Below, in pieces: positions 53,411 through 62,324 of a DNA stretch of 64,000 nt. Within the stretch, counting starts at the first letter, position 1, and every line of letters begins with the position of its first letter. Under the pieces are notes generated by a model. That model was not told the origin of the DNA, searched no databases, and worked only from the letters and a program-made list of their open reading frames with translations. The translations under genes and the position numbers were made by a program. Where the stretch lies: the NCBI RefSeq assembly GCF_045062745.1, contig NZ_JBJGED010000002.1, forward strand, positions 1 to 64,000, given 5' to 3'. The DNA comes from Paenibacillus_AA sp045062745 (GTDB lineage Bacteria > Bacillota > Bacilli > Paenibacillales > NBRC-103111).

Positions 53411-55273
53411 ATGCCAAACTTGACGAGAAGGAAGCTGTTGGCCGCAATCGGCGCAACAGGAGCGGCAGCCGTTCTTTTCAAAGCTTCTGCCGGCGCGACA
53501 AACGGAATGGAACCATCTGTTTTGGAAGCGGTTTATAATCCCGTTGGCAAACTCAAACCGAAGTTGACGAGAACAGATTTGTGCATTTCAACGTCAGTAA
53601 GCGAACTGAGAGCGGAATCAGATCCGGTGGAAGGTTTTGCGTATTATGTAACGGATGTGGGGATGGAGGGATTTTTTCAGTATGACCCGGGAGACACATC
53701 TTCGCCCGACAATACGGGAACGATTCTCGTCTCGACATCGGGTGCACGGTTTAAACGGATTATCGATCAATCGTTTGTGAATGTAAGATGGTTTGGCGCT
53801 GTGGGAGACGGGGCGACCGACGACACGGCGGCGATCAATGCGGCAATCGGCGACGGCAATGTGATGGTATATATTCCGGAAGGAACCTACATGATCCGGG
53901 CCGATGCAACAAGCGTCGGTCAATTAAATGCGGGCATTCAGGCGAAAGACAACACGACAATCGTGATAAGCCCTTCGGCTGTTCTAAAAGCGTTTCCGTC
54001 GGCAACACCGAGATATACGATCATCAATATTTTCGGCAAAACCAACGTCACCATCGAAGGCGGTGGCAAAATCATCGGGGAACGAAACGAGCATCCGGGG
54101 ACGACGGGTCAATGGGGCTACGGCATTGCGATCGGCGGATCGGACCGCGTGCTCGTGCGCGACTTGTATATCGCGGATTGCTGGGGAGACGCTTCCGTTG
54201 TTGGCTACTACCTGAACCAAAGCAACGCCTCCCGCAATATCACGTTCCAGAACGTAATCTGCGACAACAACCGCCGGCAGGGAATCAGCGTCACCTGTGC
54301 CGAGAACGTGCGGATCGAGAGCTCCACGTTTGTCAATACGCACGGACATGCCCCGGAGTTTGGCATTGATCTCGAACCGGACCCCGGCAGTTTCGTTCGC
54401 CGCGTGACTGTTGCCCACTGTTTATTCCAAAACAATACCGGCGGCAGCTTTACGATGAACGGGACGTTAGGGGCGGTCGAATACGTCGAATTCTTTGGAA
54501 ACACGCTTATCGGCCCAGCCTCCCGGATTAACGGACTGTTGACGCAAAACGTCGTTTTGAAAGGCAACATTATGTCCGACTCGATTAACAGATCCTTGTG
54601 GATTAGTAAATCGACCAATTATACGATAGAGGGGAACCTGATTCAAAATTGCGCCGGCATCGGCATATGGCTGGAAAATGCAAGCTCGATCTGCATCACG
54701 AATAACCACCTCTACAACATTGCGACCAACACCATTCGGCTTTCCGGGGCTACCAACTATTGCTTGGTGGCCAACAACGTGATCGAAGAAAGCGGAAACG
54801 CTGCGTCAAGCACGAGTGTTATGATTATAGACAACGCAAGCTTCAACACCATCCAGGGAAATACCGTTCAAAACCGGTTCAAGCACGCCGGACAGTCAAA
54901 AGGCGGAACCAGCACCACGATTGTACTGGATGTTAACGCTTCCTCCATAAGCGGGGAATACAACACAATGACGGTTTATTTGGTTGGCGGAACCGGTGTG
55001 GGACAAAAAAGGAAAATTTCATCCTACGACGGAACGACGCAAACTGCCATATGTACGCCGGCCTGGACCGTCGCCCCGGACGCTTCGTCCGAATTTGTAA
55101 TTCGCTACGGCCCCATGAACGGCATACGCGTGAATTCTCCGCAGGCCAAATACAACGCAATTCACAACAACCAGCTTCTGTTTGCTACAACACTCTACAA
55201 TTCCAACGGAATAGACGATCACGGAACTGGCACATCAGTGGCCAATAATATTTCATTAGAAGAAACGAGATAA
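53411..55273 (+). CDS. Exported right-handed beta-helix protein (pectate-lyase-like)
   Basis: 620 residues. The N-terminus NLTRRKLLAAIGATGAAAVLF is a twin-arginine-like export signal. VRWFGAVGDGATDDTAAINAAI (about 135-155) is the usual start of the pectate_lyase_3/tailspike-type beta-helix. About 14 beta-helix turns with N-rich stacks (NVTIEGGGKIIGERN.., NNRRQGISV, NYTIEGNLIQNCAGIGIWLEN) follow. It may be a polysaccharide lyase or hydrolase acting on plant pectin; active-site residues cannot be assigned. The ATG at 53411 follows AAGGAGG. Confidence 0.85.
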   Translation: MPNLTRRKLLAAIGATGAAAVLFKASAGATNGMEPSVLEAVYNPVGKLKPKLTRTDLCISTSVSELRAESDPVEGFAYYVTDVGMEGFFQYDPGDTSSPDNTGTILVSTSGARFKRIIDQSFVNVRWFGAVGDGATDDTAAINAAIGDGNVMVYIPEGTYMIRADATSVGQLNAGIQAKDNTTIVISPSAVLKAFPSATPRYTIINIFGKTNVTIEGGGKIIGERNEHPGTTGQWGYGIAIGGSDRVLVRDLYIADCWGDASVVGYYLNQSNASRNITFQNVICDNNRRQGISVTCAENVRIESSTFVNTHGHAPEFGIDLEPDPGSFVRRVTVAHCLFQNNTGGSFTMNGTLGAVEYVEFFGNTLIGPASRINGLLTQNVVLKGNIMSDSINRSLWISKSTNYTIEGNLIQNCAGIGIWLENASSICITNNHLYNIATNTIRLSGATNYCLVANNVIEESGNAASSTSVMIIDNASFNTIQGNTVQNRFKHAGQSKGGTSTTIVLDVNASSISGEYNTMTVYLVGGTGVGQKRKISSYDGTTQTAICTPAWTVAPDASSEFVIRYGPMNGIRVNSPQAKYNAIHNNQLLFATTLYNSNGIDDHGTGTSVANNISLEETR

Positions 55274-55277
55274 TTTG

Positions 55278-55379
55278 GACGAGGAAGGGCATGGAACGCA
55301 TTACAAAGAAGACGAGTTCAGCCCGCGCAATGTAATGTTCGATGCGCTAATCGAGAAAAGCCGGGAGAACCGCCGGTAG
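55278..55379 (+). pseudogene. C-terminal scrap of a lost gene
   Basis: DEEGHGTHYKEDEFSPRNVM, then FDALIEKSRENRR and TAG: 33 in-frame codons of ordinary protein composition without start site, between the beta-helix and hydrolase genes. It is probably the tail of a deleted gene. Confidence 0.4.
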
Positions 55380-55403
55380 TTTAAGGAGAGAGGATGAAAG
55401 GCA

Positions 55404-57353
55404 ATGGGAGTCAAGGATCTCGAATCATTCAACTTATCCATCTACGACGTGAAAGACCAATTCAAGCGATGGGTATATGATCGCTCCAAAGCTGCGTTCG
55501 ACGAAGGAGACCTTGCCCGCGACAAGATCCGGACCGTCGAAGCTTCGGAAGCGCACTCCTCGTTCATTCGCGAGAAGCTGATTGAGTCGATCGGGGGATT
55601 GCCTTCCTTCGATCATCCGCTCCAAGCTGAAATTACCGGCAAGCTTCAAGCAGATGGCTACAAAATCGAGAAGCTGATTTTTCAGTCCCGTCCGTCCACC
55701 TACGTCACCTGCAACCTGTATGTGCCGGATGGGCTTGTTGGTCCGTCTGCAGCCGTTTTGTTTCTGTGCGGTCACGCAGAAAATGCGAAACAATATGACC
55801 GCTACCAATCCGTATGCCAGCGGCTCGTTGGTGAAGGATTGATCGTACTTGCCATGGATCCGGTTGGACAAGGAGAGAGACTCAGCTATTACGAGCCTGA
55901 CAAAGGCGAAGCAGCCGTTCGCCCCGGAACGAGAGAGCACGATCATGCAGGCAGCCAATGTTTGCCACTTGGCGACGGAATTGCCCGCTATTTTCTTCAT
56001 GATGCGATGCGGGCCATCGATTATTTGTGCAGTTTGCCCGAAGTCGACCCGAAGCGAATCGGCGTGACGGGCAGCTCGGGAGGCGGATTGCAGACGAGCA
56101 TGGTCATGTTGTGCGATACCCGAATTGCCGCTGCGGCGCCCGGCACCTTTATCATGAACCGGGAAACGTATATGTACGCCGGCCAAGCGCAGGATGCTGA
56201 GCAAATATGGCGCGGGATGACCAAATGGGGCTTGGACCATGAAGACTTGGTGCTCGCCATGGCGCCGCGTCCGGTCATGATTCTCGCGGTCACCTCCGAT
56301 TTTTTTCCGATTGAGGGCACGAGGCGTACGGTCGCACGGACGAAACGATTCTGGGAGATGTACGGTATACCGGATATGCCGGCGGCCGCGGAAGACCGAT
56401 CTGTGCATCAATATAGCCCGCCGCTTGCCGACAAGGCAGCTGCATTTTTTGCCGAACATTTGCTTGGACGGAAAGAATCGAAGTCGGATGGTTTAGGCAT
56501 TGTTCCGTTTAGTCCCGAACTTCTAAATTGCACCCCAAGCGGTCAAGTGCGGGCCCATTTCCAGGACGCCCGCGCCGTTTACGACGAAAATTTGGACCGA
56601 TTGCGCCTAATCGAAAGCAAGCTGGAACTGATTCCGGATGACCTTTGCAAGCAGCAAGCTTTCGATTGGTTAAAAGAGCGCGTGTATGGCGGTCGTATCG
56701 TTCCCGATTTGAACCCCCGGCATTTGAAACTTTCGCCAGTGGAAGGGTTGTCGGTAGAAAGCTACATATGGTGGAGCCAGGAAGGCATTTTCAATCATGC
56801 GTTTGTTTTTCGAGATCCTGCTTATGACGGCGAAAGGCAGCCGGTTACGATCGGCTTGTGGGATCGCGGCACAAAACAGCTTCAAGACAAGTTCGAGTGG
56901 ATCCGCCATACATGTTCGCAGCGTAGAATCGTACTCGTTTTGGATGTGACCGCCGACGGGGTTTGCACCCCGCATCCGATCAACCCGCTTCCGCTCTGGC
57001 AATGGTATGGAACGCTGCATAAGCTGACGACCGACTTGTTCTGGCTGGACGACAGCTTGGCCGCCGTACGCGTTTTCGACGTTACGCGTGCAGTGGATCT
57101 GATCGGGTTGCTGCCGTTTAGCACAACGGAACACACGCATATGTTCGCGCGGGGACGATTTCATCTATATGCCGAAATCGCAGCGGCTCTCGATGACCGA
57201 ATCTCTTCGCTTGAACTCGAGGAAGCTTCGGACAGCGTCGCTTCTTGGGTCCGAACGCGTTATTATGAGGCAAACGATACCGTCAGCACGATATTGCCTG
57301 GTATGCTATCCTATTTCGATTTGCCCGACTTGCGACGATGGAGTCGATCGTAA
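55404..57353 (+). CDS. Large alpha/beta hydrolase, acetylxylan-esterase-like
   Basis: 649 residues. The alpha/beta-hydrolase core covers about residues 60-360: strand AAVLFLCGHAENAKQYDRYQSV, VLAMDPVGQGER and the nucleophile elbow GVTGSSGGGLQT (Ser near 220), with DFFPIEGTRR near the acid and HQYSPPLADKAAAFF carrying a His. The C-terminal 280 residues form a second domain of unknown function. No signal peptide, so cytosolic, probably deacylating an imported sugar. GGAGAGAGG precedes the ATG; the gene ends before a strong terminator. Confidence 0.83.
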   Translation: MGVKDLESFNLSIYDVKDQFKRWVYDRSKAAFDEGDLARDKIRTVEASEAHSSFIREKLIESIGGLPSFDHPLQAEITGKLQADGYKIEKLIFQSRPSTYVTCNLYVPDGLVGPSAAVLFLCGHAENAKQYDRYQSVCQRLVGEGLIVLAMDPVGQGERLSYYEPDKGEAAVRPGTREHDHAGSQCLPLGDGIARYFLHDAMRAIDYLCSLPEVDPKRIGVTGSSGGGLQTSMVMLCDTRIAAAAPGTFIMNRETYMYAGQAQDAEQIWRGMTKWGLDHEDLVLAMAPRPVMILAVTSDFFPIEGTRRTVARTKRFWEMYGIPDMPAAAEDRSVHQYSPPLADKAAAFFAEHLLGRKESKSDGLGIVPFSPELLNCTPSGQVRAHFQDARAVYDENLDRLRLIESKLELIPDDLCKQQAFDWLKERVYGGRIVPDLNPRHLKLSPVEGLSVESYIWWSQEGIFNHAFVFRDPAYDGERQPVTIGLWDRGTKQLQDKFEWIRHTCSQRRIVLVLDVTADGVCTPHPINPLPLWQWYGTLHKLTTDLFWLDDSLAAVRVFDVTRAVDLIGLLPFSTTEHTHMFARGRFHLYAEIAAALDDRISSLELEEASDSVASWVRTRYYEANDTVSTILPGMLSYFDLPDLRRWSRS

Positions 57354-57363
57354 ACCTTTTCGA

Positions 57364-57406
57364 ATCGCTATTTCGTCCCTAAGGTGGATGAGATAGCGAT
57401 TTTTTT
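57364..57406 (+). terminator. Rho-independent terminator
   Basis: ATCGCTAT pairs with ATAGCGAT around a 21-base loop and is followed by TTTTTT; it closes the FAD oxidoreductase-hydrolase locus. Confidence 0.8.
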
Positions 57407-57425
57407 GGGGCAAAGTAGGTTAAGG

Positions 57426-57641
57426 ATGAAAAGGAGGTTCCATGTAAATCATCGAGCGGCATTAATAAATTTTACAGAAATTGAGATGCTGGAAAGACGT
57501 CTATCAAGGCTGAATGCACATTGTGTTCTCTTAACCTTGTCCCAAGATGCTATTGAGCCCAGATTTATTGAAAGTCGTAGCGAAGCTAAACACAGACGAA
57601 GCAGACTGGGATTTATGCAATACAAATACTCATGGAATTAA
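57426..57641 (+). pseudogene. Remnant resembling a P-loop kinase C-terminus
   Basis: The frame contains RRFHVNHRAAL, then MLERRLSRLNAHCVLLTLSQ and AIEPRFIESRSEA. The DRFHxx..LxxxLxxLxxHxVLLxxxxxxIxxRxxESR layout matches the late part of thymidylate-kinase-like enzymes; Walker A and the catalytic Asp are absent. The rest of the gap to 57854 shows no gene. Confidence 0.4.
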
Positions 57642-57854
57642 TTTTTGTGCTTTCGGTAATGGATATATGTTCTTGCATCCGACAACACCTCCGAAAATCG
57701 GGATATAATTCATTTGCCAATACAAGCCACAGAATGATACTTCTGTGCCTTGAAATGTGCTTTAATGGAAGAAGTAGGATATCTCAAACAGGGGGTTAAC
57801 TCTGACAATTCAAGGCACGGAGTAGGGAACACATATTATTGGAGGGATTTTAGA

Positions 57855-58568
57855 ATGGGGTTTGGATTTCGCAAAAGCTTTAAAATTGCCCCTGGTATTC
57901 GAATGTCTGCCAGTAAATCAGGATTGGGATTAAGTTTTGGTGGCAAGGGGTTACGCTATAGTGTCCATAGCTCGGGGCGAAGACGAACGACCGCAAGTAT
58001 TCCAGGCACTGGCATCTCTTATTCATCTTCCAGCTCGAGTAGAAATTATCGCTCTAGCTCGTATCAGCGGCAATTGCAAATACGTCAAAGAGAAGAGAAA
58101 GCAAGAGAAGAATTAGAGCGTAATCGCTTGCTAGTAGAAAAATTTGAAAATCGAATTGAAATGATTAAATCCATTCATAAAGAGTGCGATGATGAAATTG
58201 ATTGGATCGAAATCAAAAAAGCACCCGCTCCTTTTGAAAGAGACCAAAAAGGTCCAAAAGAAATAGCGGCAATCCGGAAATATGAATCTTATCGCCCAGG
58301 TTTTTTCGCAAAGATATTCAAAACCGAATCTAAACATAGAAATAAGCTTTTTTTTGCGATACAAACCGCGGCAAAAGAAGATGTTGAAGCTTACGAAGAC
58401 TGGGTTGAGCTTCATACAATTGCAAATCGCATTCTAGACGGAGATGAGGATGCTTATTTTGATGTGATAGACCAGATGTCACCGCTTGATGATTTACTTG
58501 AGTTTGGAAGCGGGTTTGAATTTTTCTATATGCGCCCAACCATGCAGAACACTTCTTTTGTCTGCTGA
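57855..58568 (+). CDS. DUF4236 domain protein, C-terminus altered
   Basis: 237 residues. The first 55 residues are a clear DUF4236 domain (GFGFRKSFKIAPGIRMSASKSGLGLSFGGKGLRYSVHSSGRRRTTASIPGTGISY). A Ser-rich linker, a charged coiled coil (about 75-125) and a helical C-terminal part follow. GGAGGG lies 8 bases before the ATG. The last residues, FFYMRPTMQNTSFVC, look out of keeping with the domain before them, so the end may have been changed by a local rearrangement. Function unknown. Confidence 0.78.
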   Translation: MGFGFRKSFKIAPGIRMSASKSGLGLSFGGKGLRYSVHSSGRRRTTASIPGTGISYSSSSSSRNYRSSSYQRQLQIRQREEKAREELERNRLLVEKFENRIEMIKSIHKECDDEIDWIEIKKAPAPFERDQKGPKEIAAIRKYESYRPGFFAKIFKTESKHRNKLFFAIQTAAKEDVEAYEDWVELHTIANRILDGDEDAYFDVIDQMSPLDDLLEFGSGFEFFYMRPTMQNTSFVC

Positions 58569-58660
58569 CTGGTGAGTTTCTGAGGGCTGCAACCAGTACA
58601 TACTCATCCTAGCGAGGCGTCTAATTTTCTGCAAATTGCATTTACTAAGGTCTACAGGAA

Positions 58661-58739
58661 TGTTAACGGGCACGTTATATAAAGGGGATCACCGGCTGCA
58701 ACGCACTCGATGATCCCTTTGTTTTTGTTGAACGGGCAG
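58661..58739 (+). repeat. Palindromic element copy
   Basis: Left core TGTTAACGGGCACGTTATAT, hairpin AAAGGGGATCA / TGATCCCTTT, right core TTGTTGAACGGGCAG. The hairpin sequence differs completely from other copies while the cores are kept. Confidence 0.78.
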
Positions 58740-58926
58740 TTTAGTTTTATGAGTACTCGCCCATTACATATATAGTAAAATAATGTGGAACAAATTGGGT
58801 TTAAGCTATTGGATGTACTATGAGTGAGATGGTAAGATTGGACCCCGAGAGTCATAATATATCCTTCCAGGTACTTAACGAATTAGTAGCATTCATAGTT
58901 AGTTTTAGAGGAGGATTCATCGTATA

Positions 58927-59871
58927 ATGCAAACGGAAAGCAAACAAAATGGGTATCAAGAAGTAGCTGACTCGGCTTTAAGTAACTATAGTATAGGTGA
59001 AGCTCACTTGAAGTACTTAGGACAACGGGATCATGTGACATTCAAAGTGGAGACAGACAAGGAGAAATATCTCTTAAAAATTCACCGAGATGCCTCTACC
59101 AGTTCTAGAATAGAAGCTGAGTTGTTATGGCTTGAAGCTTTGTCTAGTGATACGAAGCTAATCGTTCCTAAACCTGTAAGAAATGATAAGGATTGCCTTG
59201 TAACCGAATGGAAGAGCAGTCTAGTAACGTTACATCATTGGGTAGAGGGAGTAGTATTGAATCGTCAGCCTAGTGGTGATGAAGTTATCAGATTAAGCAA
59301 AATGATGGCTTTACTACACAATCATGCGAAAAGTTGGAAACTTCCTAGAGGGTTTGACAGACCGGCATATGATACGGAATTGTTACAATCGTACTTGCCG
59401 AAGCTGCTTGTTTTGCAGGAGTCGGGCATTATAACGAAAATGGATTATGAGGCAATCGATGAGACCGTAAGTCAAATAATTCATGACACTAGCAGACTTG
59501 AAAAAACAAATCTAACATGGGGATTAATCCACTCGGACTTGCATGAAAGCAACTATGTAGTGCACCAGGATAGCATAAGACCAATAGACTTTTCGTGTTG
59601 TGGATTTGGTTATTATCTCTTTGATGTAGCCGAAACTCTACTGCACTTGTACCCTGATAACAGAAAGTTATTTCTTCATAATTATTTACAACAACGTGCA
59701 TTATCTAAATTGCAGGTAAGGACTTTAGAGGCGTTTTTTTTATGGCAAGTGATAAGGGGTTATGCTTTTCATTCAACAAATGTGCATGAACATGAATGGT
59801 TAGCTAAGAGCGTACCTAATACTGTGAGCAAATATTGTCGTAAATATATGGCAGTAGAGCATTTTCTCTAA
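58927..59871 (+). CDS. Aminoglycoside-phosphotransferase-like kinase
   Basis: 314 residues of the APH/choline-kinase fold. The N-lobe has VTFKVETDKEKYLLKIHR with the ATP-binding Lys. The catalytic loop is WGLIHSDLHESNYV (Asp of HSD) and the metal-binding motif PIDFSCCGFGYYLFDVAETL replaces the usual D-F-D. Related proteins phosphorylate antibiotics, homoserine or other small alcohols; the substrate is unknown. GAGGAGG precedes the ATG. A single gene between two repeats. Confidence 0.87.
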   Translation: MQTESKQNGYQEVADSALSNYSIGEAHLKYLGQRDHVTFKVETDKEKYLLKIHRDASTSSRIEAELLWLEALSSDTKLIVPKPVRNDKDCLVTEWKSSLVTLHHWVEGVVLNRQPSGDEVIRLSKMMALLHNHAKSWKLPRGFDRPAYDTELLQSYLPKLLVLQESGIITKMDYEAIDETVSQIIHDTSRLEKTNLTWGLIHSDLHESNYVVHQDSIRPIDFSCCGFGYYLFDVAETLLHLYPDNRKLFLHNYLQQRALSKLQVRTLEAFFLWQVIRGYAFHSTNVHEHEWLAKSVPNTVSKYCRKYMAVEHFL

Positions 59872-59975
59872 TTGAACGATTTTGACAACAATCACACAAG
59901 CGTACCTATACGATTGAAAGTTGCGGGTACATTCACCTCTGATACACGAATGTGCTAGAGAGTGGAGTTCATTAC

Positions 59976-60057
59976 GTTAACGGGCACAAGAGTTTAACAA
60001 ACACACTGGGGCAGCCGGCCACCATGATCGGGCTGCCTTTGCTCATCTATTGGGCAG
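59976..60057 (+). repeat. Palindromic element copy
   Basis: Left core GTTAACGGGCACAAGAGTTT, hairpin GGCAGCC..GGCTGCC, right core TCATCTATTGGGCAG. Directly followed by the shredded HIT gene. Confidence 0.75.
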
Positions 60058-60063
60058 ATGAAA

Positions 60064-60155
60064 GCATACTCACATAAGCCTGAAGGGTATGAATGACCAT
60101 AGGGAACAAAACAATAAACACTTTGAGAACATATACGAAATCCGCTGCTAAAATA
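60064..60155 (+). pseudogene. Shredded HIT gene
   Basis: Three short blocks line up in order with the HIT gene at 2204: CACATAAGCCTGAAGGGTAT (its residues 6-11), AGGGAACAAAACAA (about 27-31) and CACTTTGAGAACAT (about 64-68), with the sequence between them deleted. This is a second HIT gene reduced to remnants. Confidence 0.7.
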
Positions 60156-60298
60156 CTAAACTAACTATTTACATGAAAAACGTCTACTTGAACTGCACAA
60201 TACTTTTCCATTATAGTCTGTTTCCCCGATGGGCAAAGAGGTTGACGTACCGGAAGTCGTCATGTAAGATTATGGCATCAACAAGGGAGGTGGGAGCT

Positions 60299-60364
60299 AT
60301 GAATAAAAATCGCATATATGTTGTGTTGCAACTAGCCCCCCTTACGGAACAGATGTGCGTCTAG
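60299..60364 (+). CDS. Possible 21-residue peptide
   Basis: ATG at 60299 behind GGGAGGTGGGAG encodes MNKNRIYVVLQLAPLTEQMCV and is followed by a terminator hairpin at 60396. A strong ribosome site and terminator suggest a real small transcript, but it could equally be the front end of a lost gene. Confidence 0.35.
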   Translation: MNKNRIYVVLQLAPLTEQMCV

Positions 60365-60395
60365 GGTACGCCGTGCGCGTGTCCGAACCCTTCTG

Positions 60396-60427
60396 ACCAT
60401 GGGCTGATAGCCTGTGGTTTTTTTTAT
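60396..60427 (+). terminator. Rho-independent terminator
   Basis: ACCATGGGCT pairs with AGCCTGTGGT and is followed by TTTTTTTT. Confidence 0.75.
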
Positions 60428-60461
60428 TTTCAAATTCAGGATCTATGAGGAGGCAAAACAG

Positions 60462-60932
60462 ATGTTGAAATTATTCAATTATAACTGGCAAGTTCGACAA
60501 GACTGGTTCGCTTGGTGCCAAGAAGTTTCCGAAGAAGAACTGCTAAAGAAACGGATAGGCGGGGTCGGAGGTATTTTGCACACGTTGTTTCATATTGCGG
60601 ATGTGGAATTCAGCTGGATATCTGTTATGCAAGGGAAGCCAGAGTTCACGGAGCCGTTTGAATCCTATGACAGTCTGCAGAGAGTGACGGATTTATCCGC
60701 TAGGTTTCACGAGGAAGTTCGTCCTTTTGTCATGTCGTGGACAAATGAAATGGATTTGAAGGAGTTATCGGAATTAACTCCAAAGGGGGAGCCCGTTAAC
60801 TTCAAATATGGAGAAATCATGCGGCATGTCATCGCACATGAAATCCACCATATCGGCCAATTGTCTGTATGGTCGAGAGAAGTGGGCAAAGTCCCCGTGA
60901 CGGCTAATCTCATTCGTCGGGGTTTGTTTTAA
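60462..60932 (+). CDS. DinB/YfiT-like four-helix protein
   Basis: 156 residues of the DinB family: FNYNWQVRQDWFAWCQ at helix 1, GGILHTLFHIADVEFSWI carrying the first metal His, and MRHVIAHEIHHIGQLSVWSRE with the other two His. These proteins are probable metal-dependent thiol (bacillithiol) transferases. GAGGAGG lies 8 bases before the ATG. Monocistronic, followed by a palindromic element. Confidence 0.9.
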   Translation: MLKLFNYNWQVRQDWFAWCQEVSEEELLKKRIGGVGGILHTLFHIADVEFSWISVMQGKPEFTEPFESYDSLQRVTDLSARFHEEVRPFVMSWTNEMDLKELSELTPKGEPVNFKYGEIMRHVIAHEIHHIGQLSVWSREVGKVPVTANLIRRGLF

Positions 60933-60948
60933 CCAATGACACCGCCGC

Positions 60949-61094
60949 ATTAAGCTATCGGGCACGATAGCTCAATGACACAGACCACCAGGTAACGGTC
61001 CTGCGAAACAAAATTATATAAGATTGACACAAAACAACCCCCAATCAAATCATTTGATTGAGGGTTGTTTTGTGTCATTGAACAATCCGGGCAG
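60949..61094 (+). repeat. Palindromic element, best-preserved core and nested 25-bp hairpin
   Basis: The left core is an almost perfect inverted repeat: ATTAAGCTATCG, GGCA, CGATAGCTCAAT (11 of 12 positions pair). After CAGACCACCAGGTAACGGTC comes a 53-bp hairpin (61025-61077) with 25-bp arms starting TGACACAAAACAACCC and one mismatch. The degenerate right core CATTGAACAATCCGGGCAG ends the copy. Half of this copy recurs at 16838-16900. Confidence 0.88.
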
Positions 61095-61284
61095 GGACTT
61101 TTAGAACTTATTATTTGATGATCGAAAATACATAACATATATTGTGTAACAATATTAATAGGTACTCACTGGCCAAACGGACTGGAAACGGGCGGGCCCG
61201 ATTCCGTCTGGACTACATACGTACATAATAGCAATTAAGGACGTTTCTATTGGTAGAATGTGGATCGGATCAGAGACTAAAAAT

Positions 61285-61314
61285 TAAAAGCCATCTTCTA
61301 TTTCTATGATGGCT
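61285..61314 (+). terminator. Terminator-like hairpin
   Basis: AAAGCCATC and GATGGCTT pair around an A/T-rich loop. Nearby (61340-61500) an open frame containing SFLAYASGNAGALPICLFLI looks like a scrap of a membrane protein; nothing else is seen in this gap. Confidence 0.5.
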
Positions 61315-61508
61315 TCAATGTAACTTTTCTTAATTTGTACCGGGTCAAGTATTTAATCCCAATTCTTTTCTTGCCTATGCTTCAGGAAATGCTGGTGCAT
61401 TACCGATTTGTCTATTTCTCATAATACTGGCTGGTACACGATGTCCCACCGCTGACCCAAGAAATGTAACAGCAACATATTTTATCTTACTTCGGATACT
61501 TGTGTGAA

Positions 61509-61579
61509 TTTTCGTACAAAAGTGGGCGGTCATCGCAATTAATCAACCATTTTGTATGATTTTCCGTACAAAAGTGAGC
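61509..61579 (+). repeat. Two direct repeats, possible transposon end
   Basis: TTTTCGTACAAAAGTGGGC (61509) and TTTCCGTACAAAAGTGAGC (61561) are 52 bases apart. Multiple spaced terminal repeats are typical of IS21-like or TnsB-type element ends. No transposase remnant was recognised beside them. Confidence 0.45.
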
Positions 61580-61671
61580 ATATCCCTCGACGCCATGAAT
61601 ACCGATATGCAAAAGTTGCGACTATGTCATCATCATTCTTCTTAATAATGCCCGAAACCCGCGTTGCTAGC

Positions 61672-61738
61672 TATCCTGCCTAGGCCACTTCCATGCAGTA
61701 AAGATAATTAGTAACGTAATTACCGTAACGAAGAAGGC
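61672..61738 (-). pseudogene. C-terminal remnant of a second DUF6326-like gene
   Basis: On the minus strand, overlapping the next gene's 3' end in another frame: FVTVITLLIIFTAWKWPRQDS and TAG. It parallels the neighbour's own end LCLIIWYAWKWP, so it is the tail of a paralogue. Confidence 0.6.
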
Positions 61739-62151
61739 CATTTCCATGCATACCAGATAATTAGACAAAGAAGAGCGACTTCTACAACAGCGCCAAACAC
61801 CATGTGCACCCAAGCCTCTCCTGTCAAATTAAACAATGTATAGGGAATATACACCGCGGCAATAATGATATTTGCCCAGCGACTTACTTTTGCCGGCAGG
61901 GCAACAGAAAGGAAAATCATAAGAGCTGGAATTGTTACCGAAATCAGTGCCATCAATAGAAAGACATATGAAATGTCAAATATAAATATTTTTCCTGCTA
62001 GAATACCTTCTATTTTGCCCGGCATATATAAGGCGAAATAATCAACATAAATATAGAGAAACATAAAACTCGCCCACAGCGTAGCAATCTTCAGTTTCGA
62101 ACTGACTTTGATGTCTTCCAGTGCATTTTGTGCTTTATTTTGTGTATTCAT
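61720..62151 (-). CDS. Four-helix membrane protein, DUF6326-like
   Basis: 143 residues with four membrane helices: LWASFMFLYIYVDYFALYMPG, FIFDISYVFLLMALISVTIPALMIFLSVALP, WANIIIAAVYIPYTLF and VFGAVVEVALLCLIIWYAWKWP. The pattern fits DUF6326. The start at 62151 has GGAG 7 bases upstream, the longer one at 62163 has none. The last residues SSLR appear to result from fusion with the tail of a tandem paralogue. Function unknown. Confidence 0.75.
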   Translation of the reverse strand: MNTQNKAQNALEDIKVSSKLKIATLWASFMFLYIYVDYFALYMPGKIEGILAGKIFIFDISYVFLLMALISVTIPALMIFLSVALPAKVSRWANIIIAAVYIPYTLFNLTGEAWVHMVFGAVVEVALLCLIIWYAWKWPSSLR

Positions 62152-62324
62152 ATTAATCTCCATTCATAAATAAAAAGTTCCACAAGGTTGAAAATAAAGC
62201 CCCTCTATCCTTCTTTTCAGCCGTTATTGTGCTCATTTCCGTTTCTACCTCCATTCATAATGAACTGTTGCCTTTGTATATTAGTATCCATGAATATTTT
62301 CCCACCGTACAGATACTAAAGTAT

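Noticed and set aside
60173..60364. 63-codon frame starting at 60173
   Set aside because: No ribosome site at its start; only the last 21 codons, from ATG 60299, have one and are listed separately.
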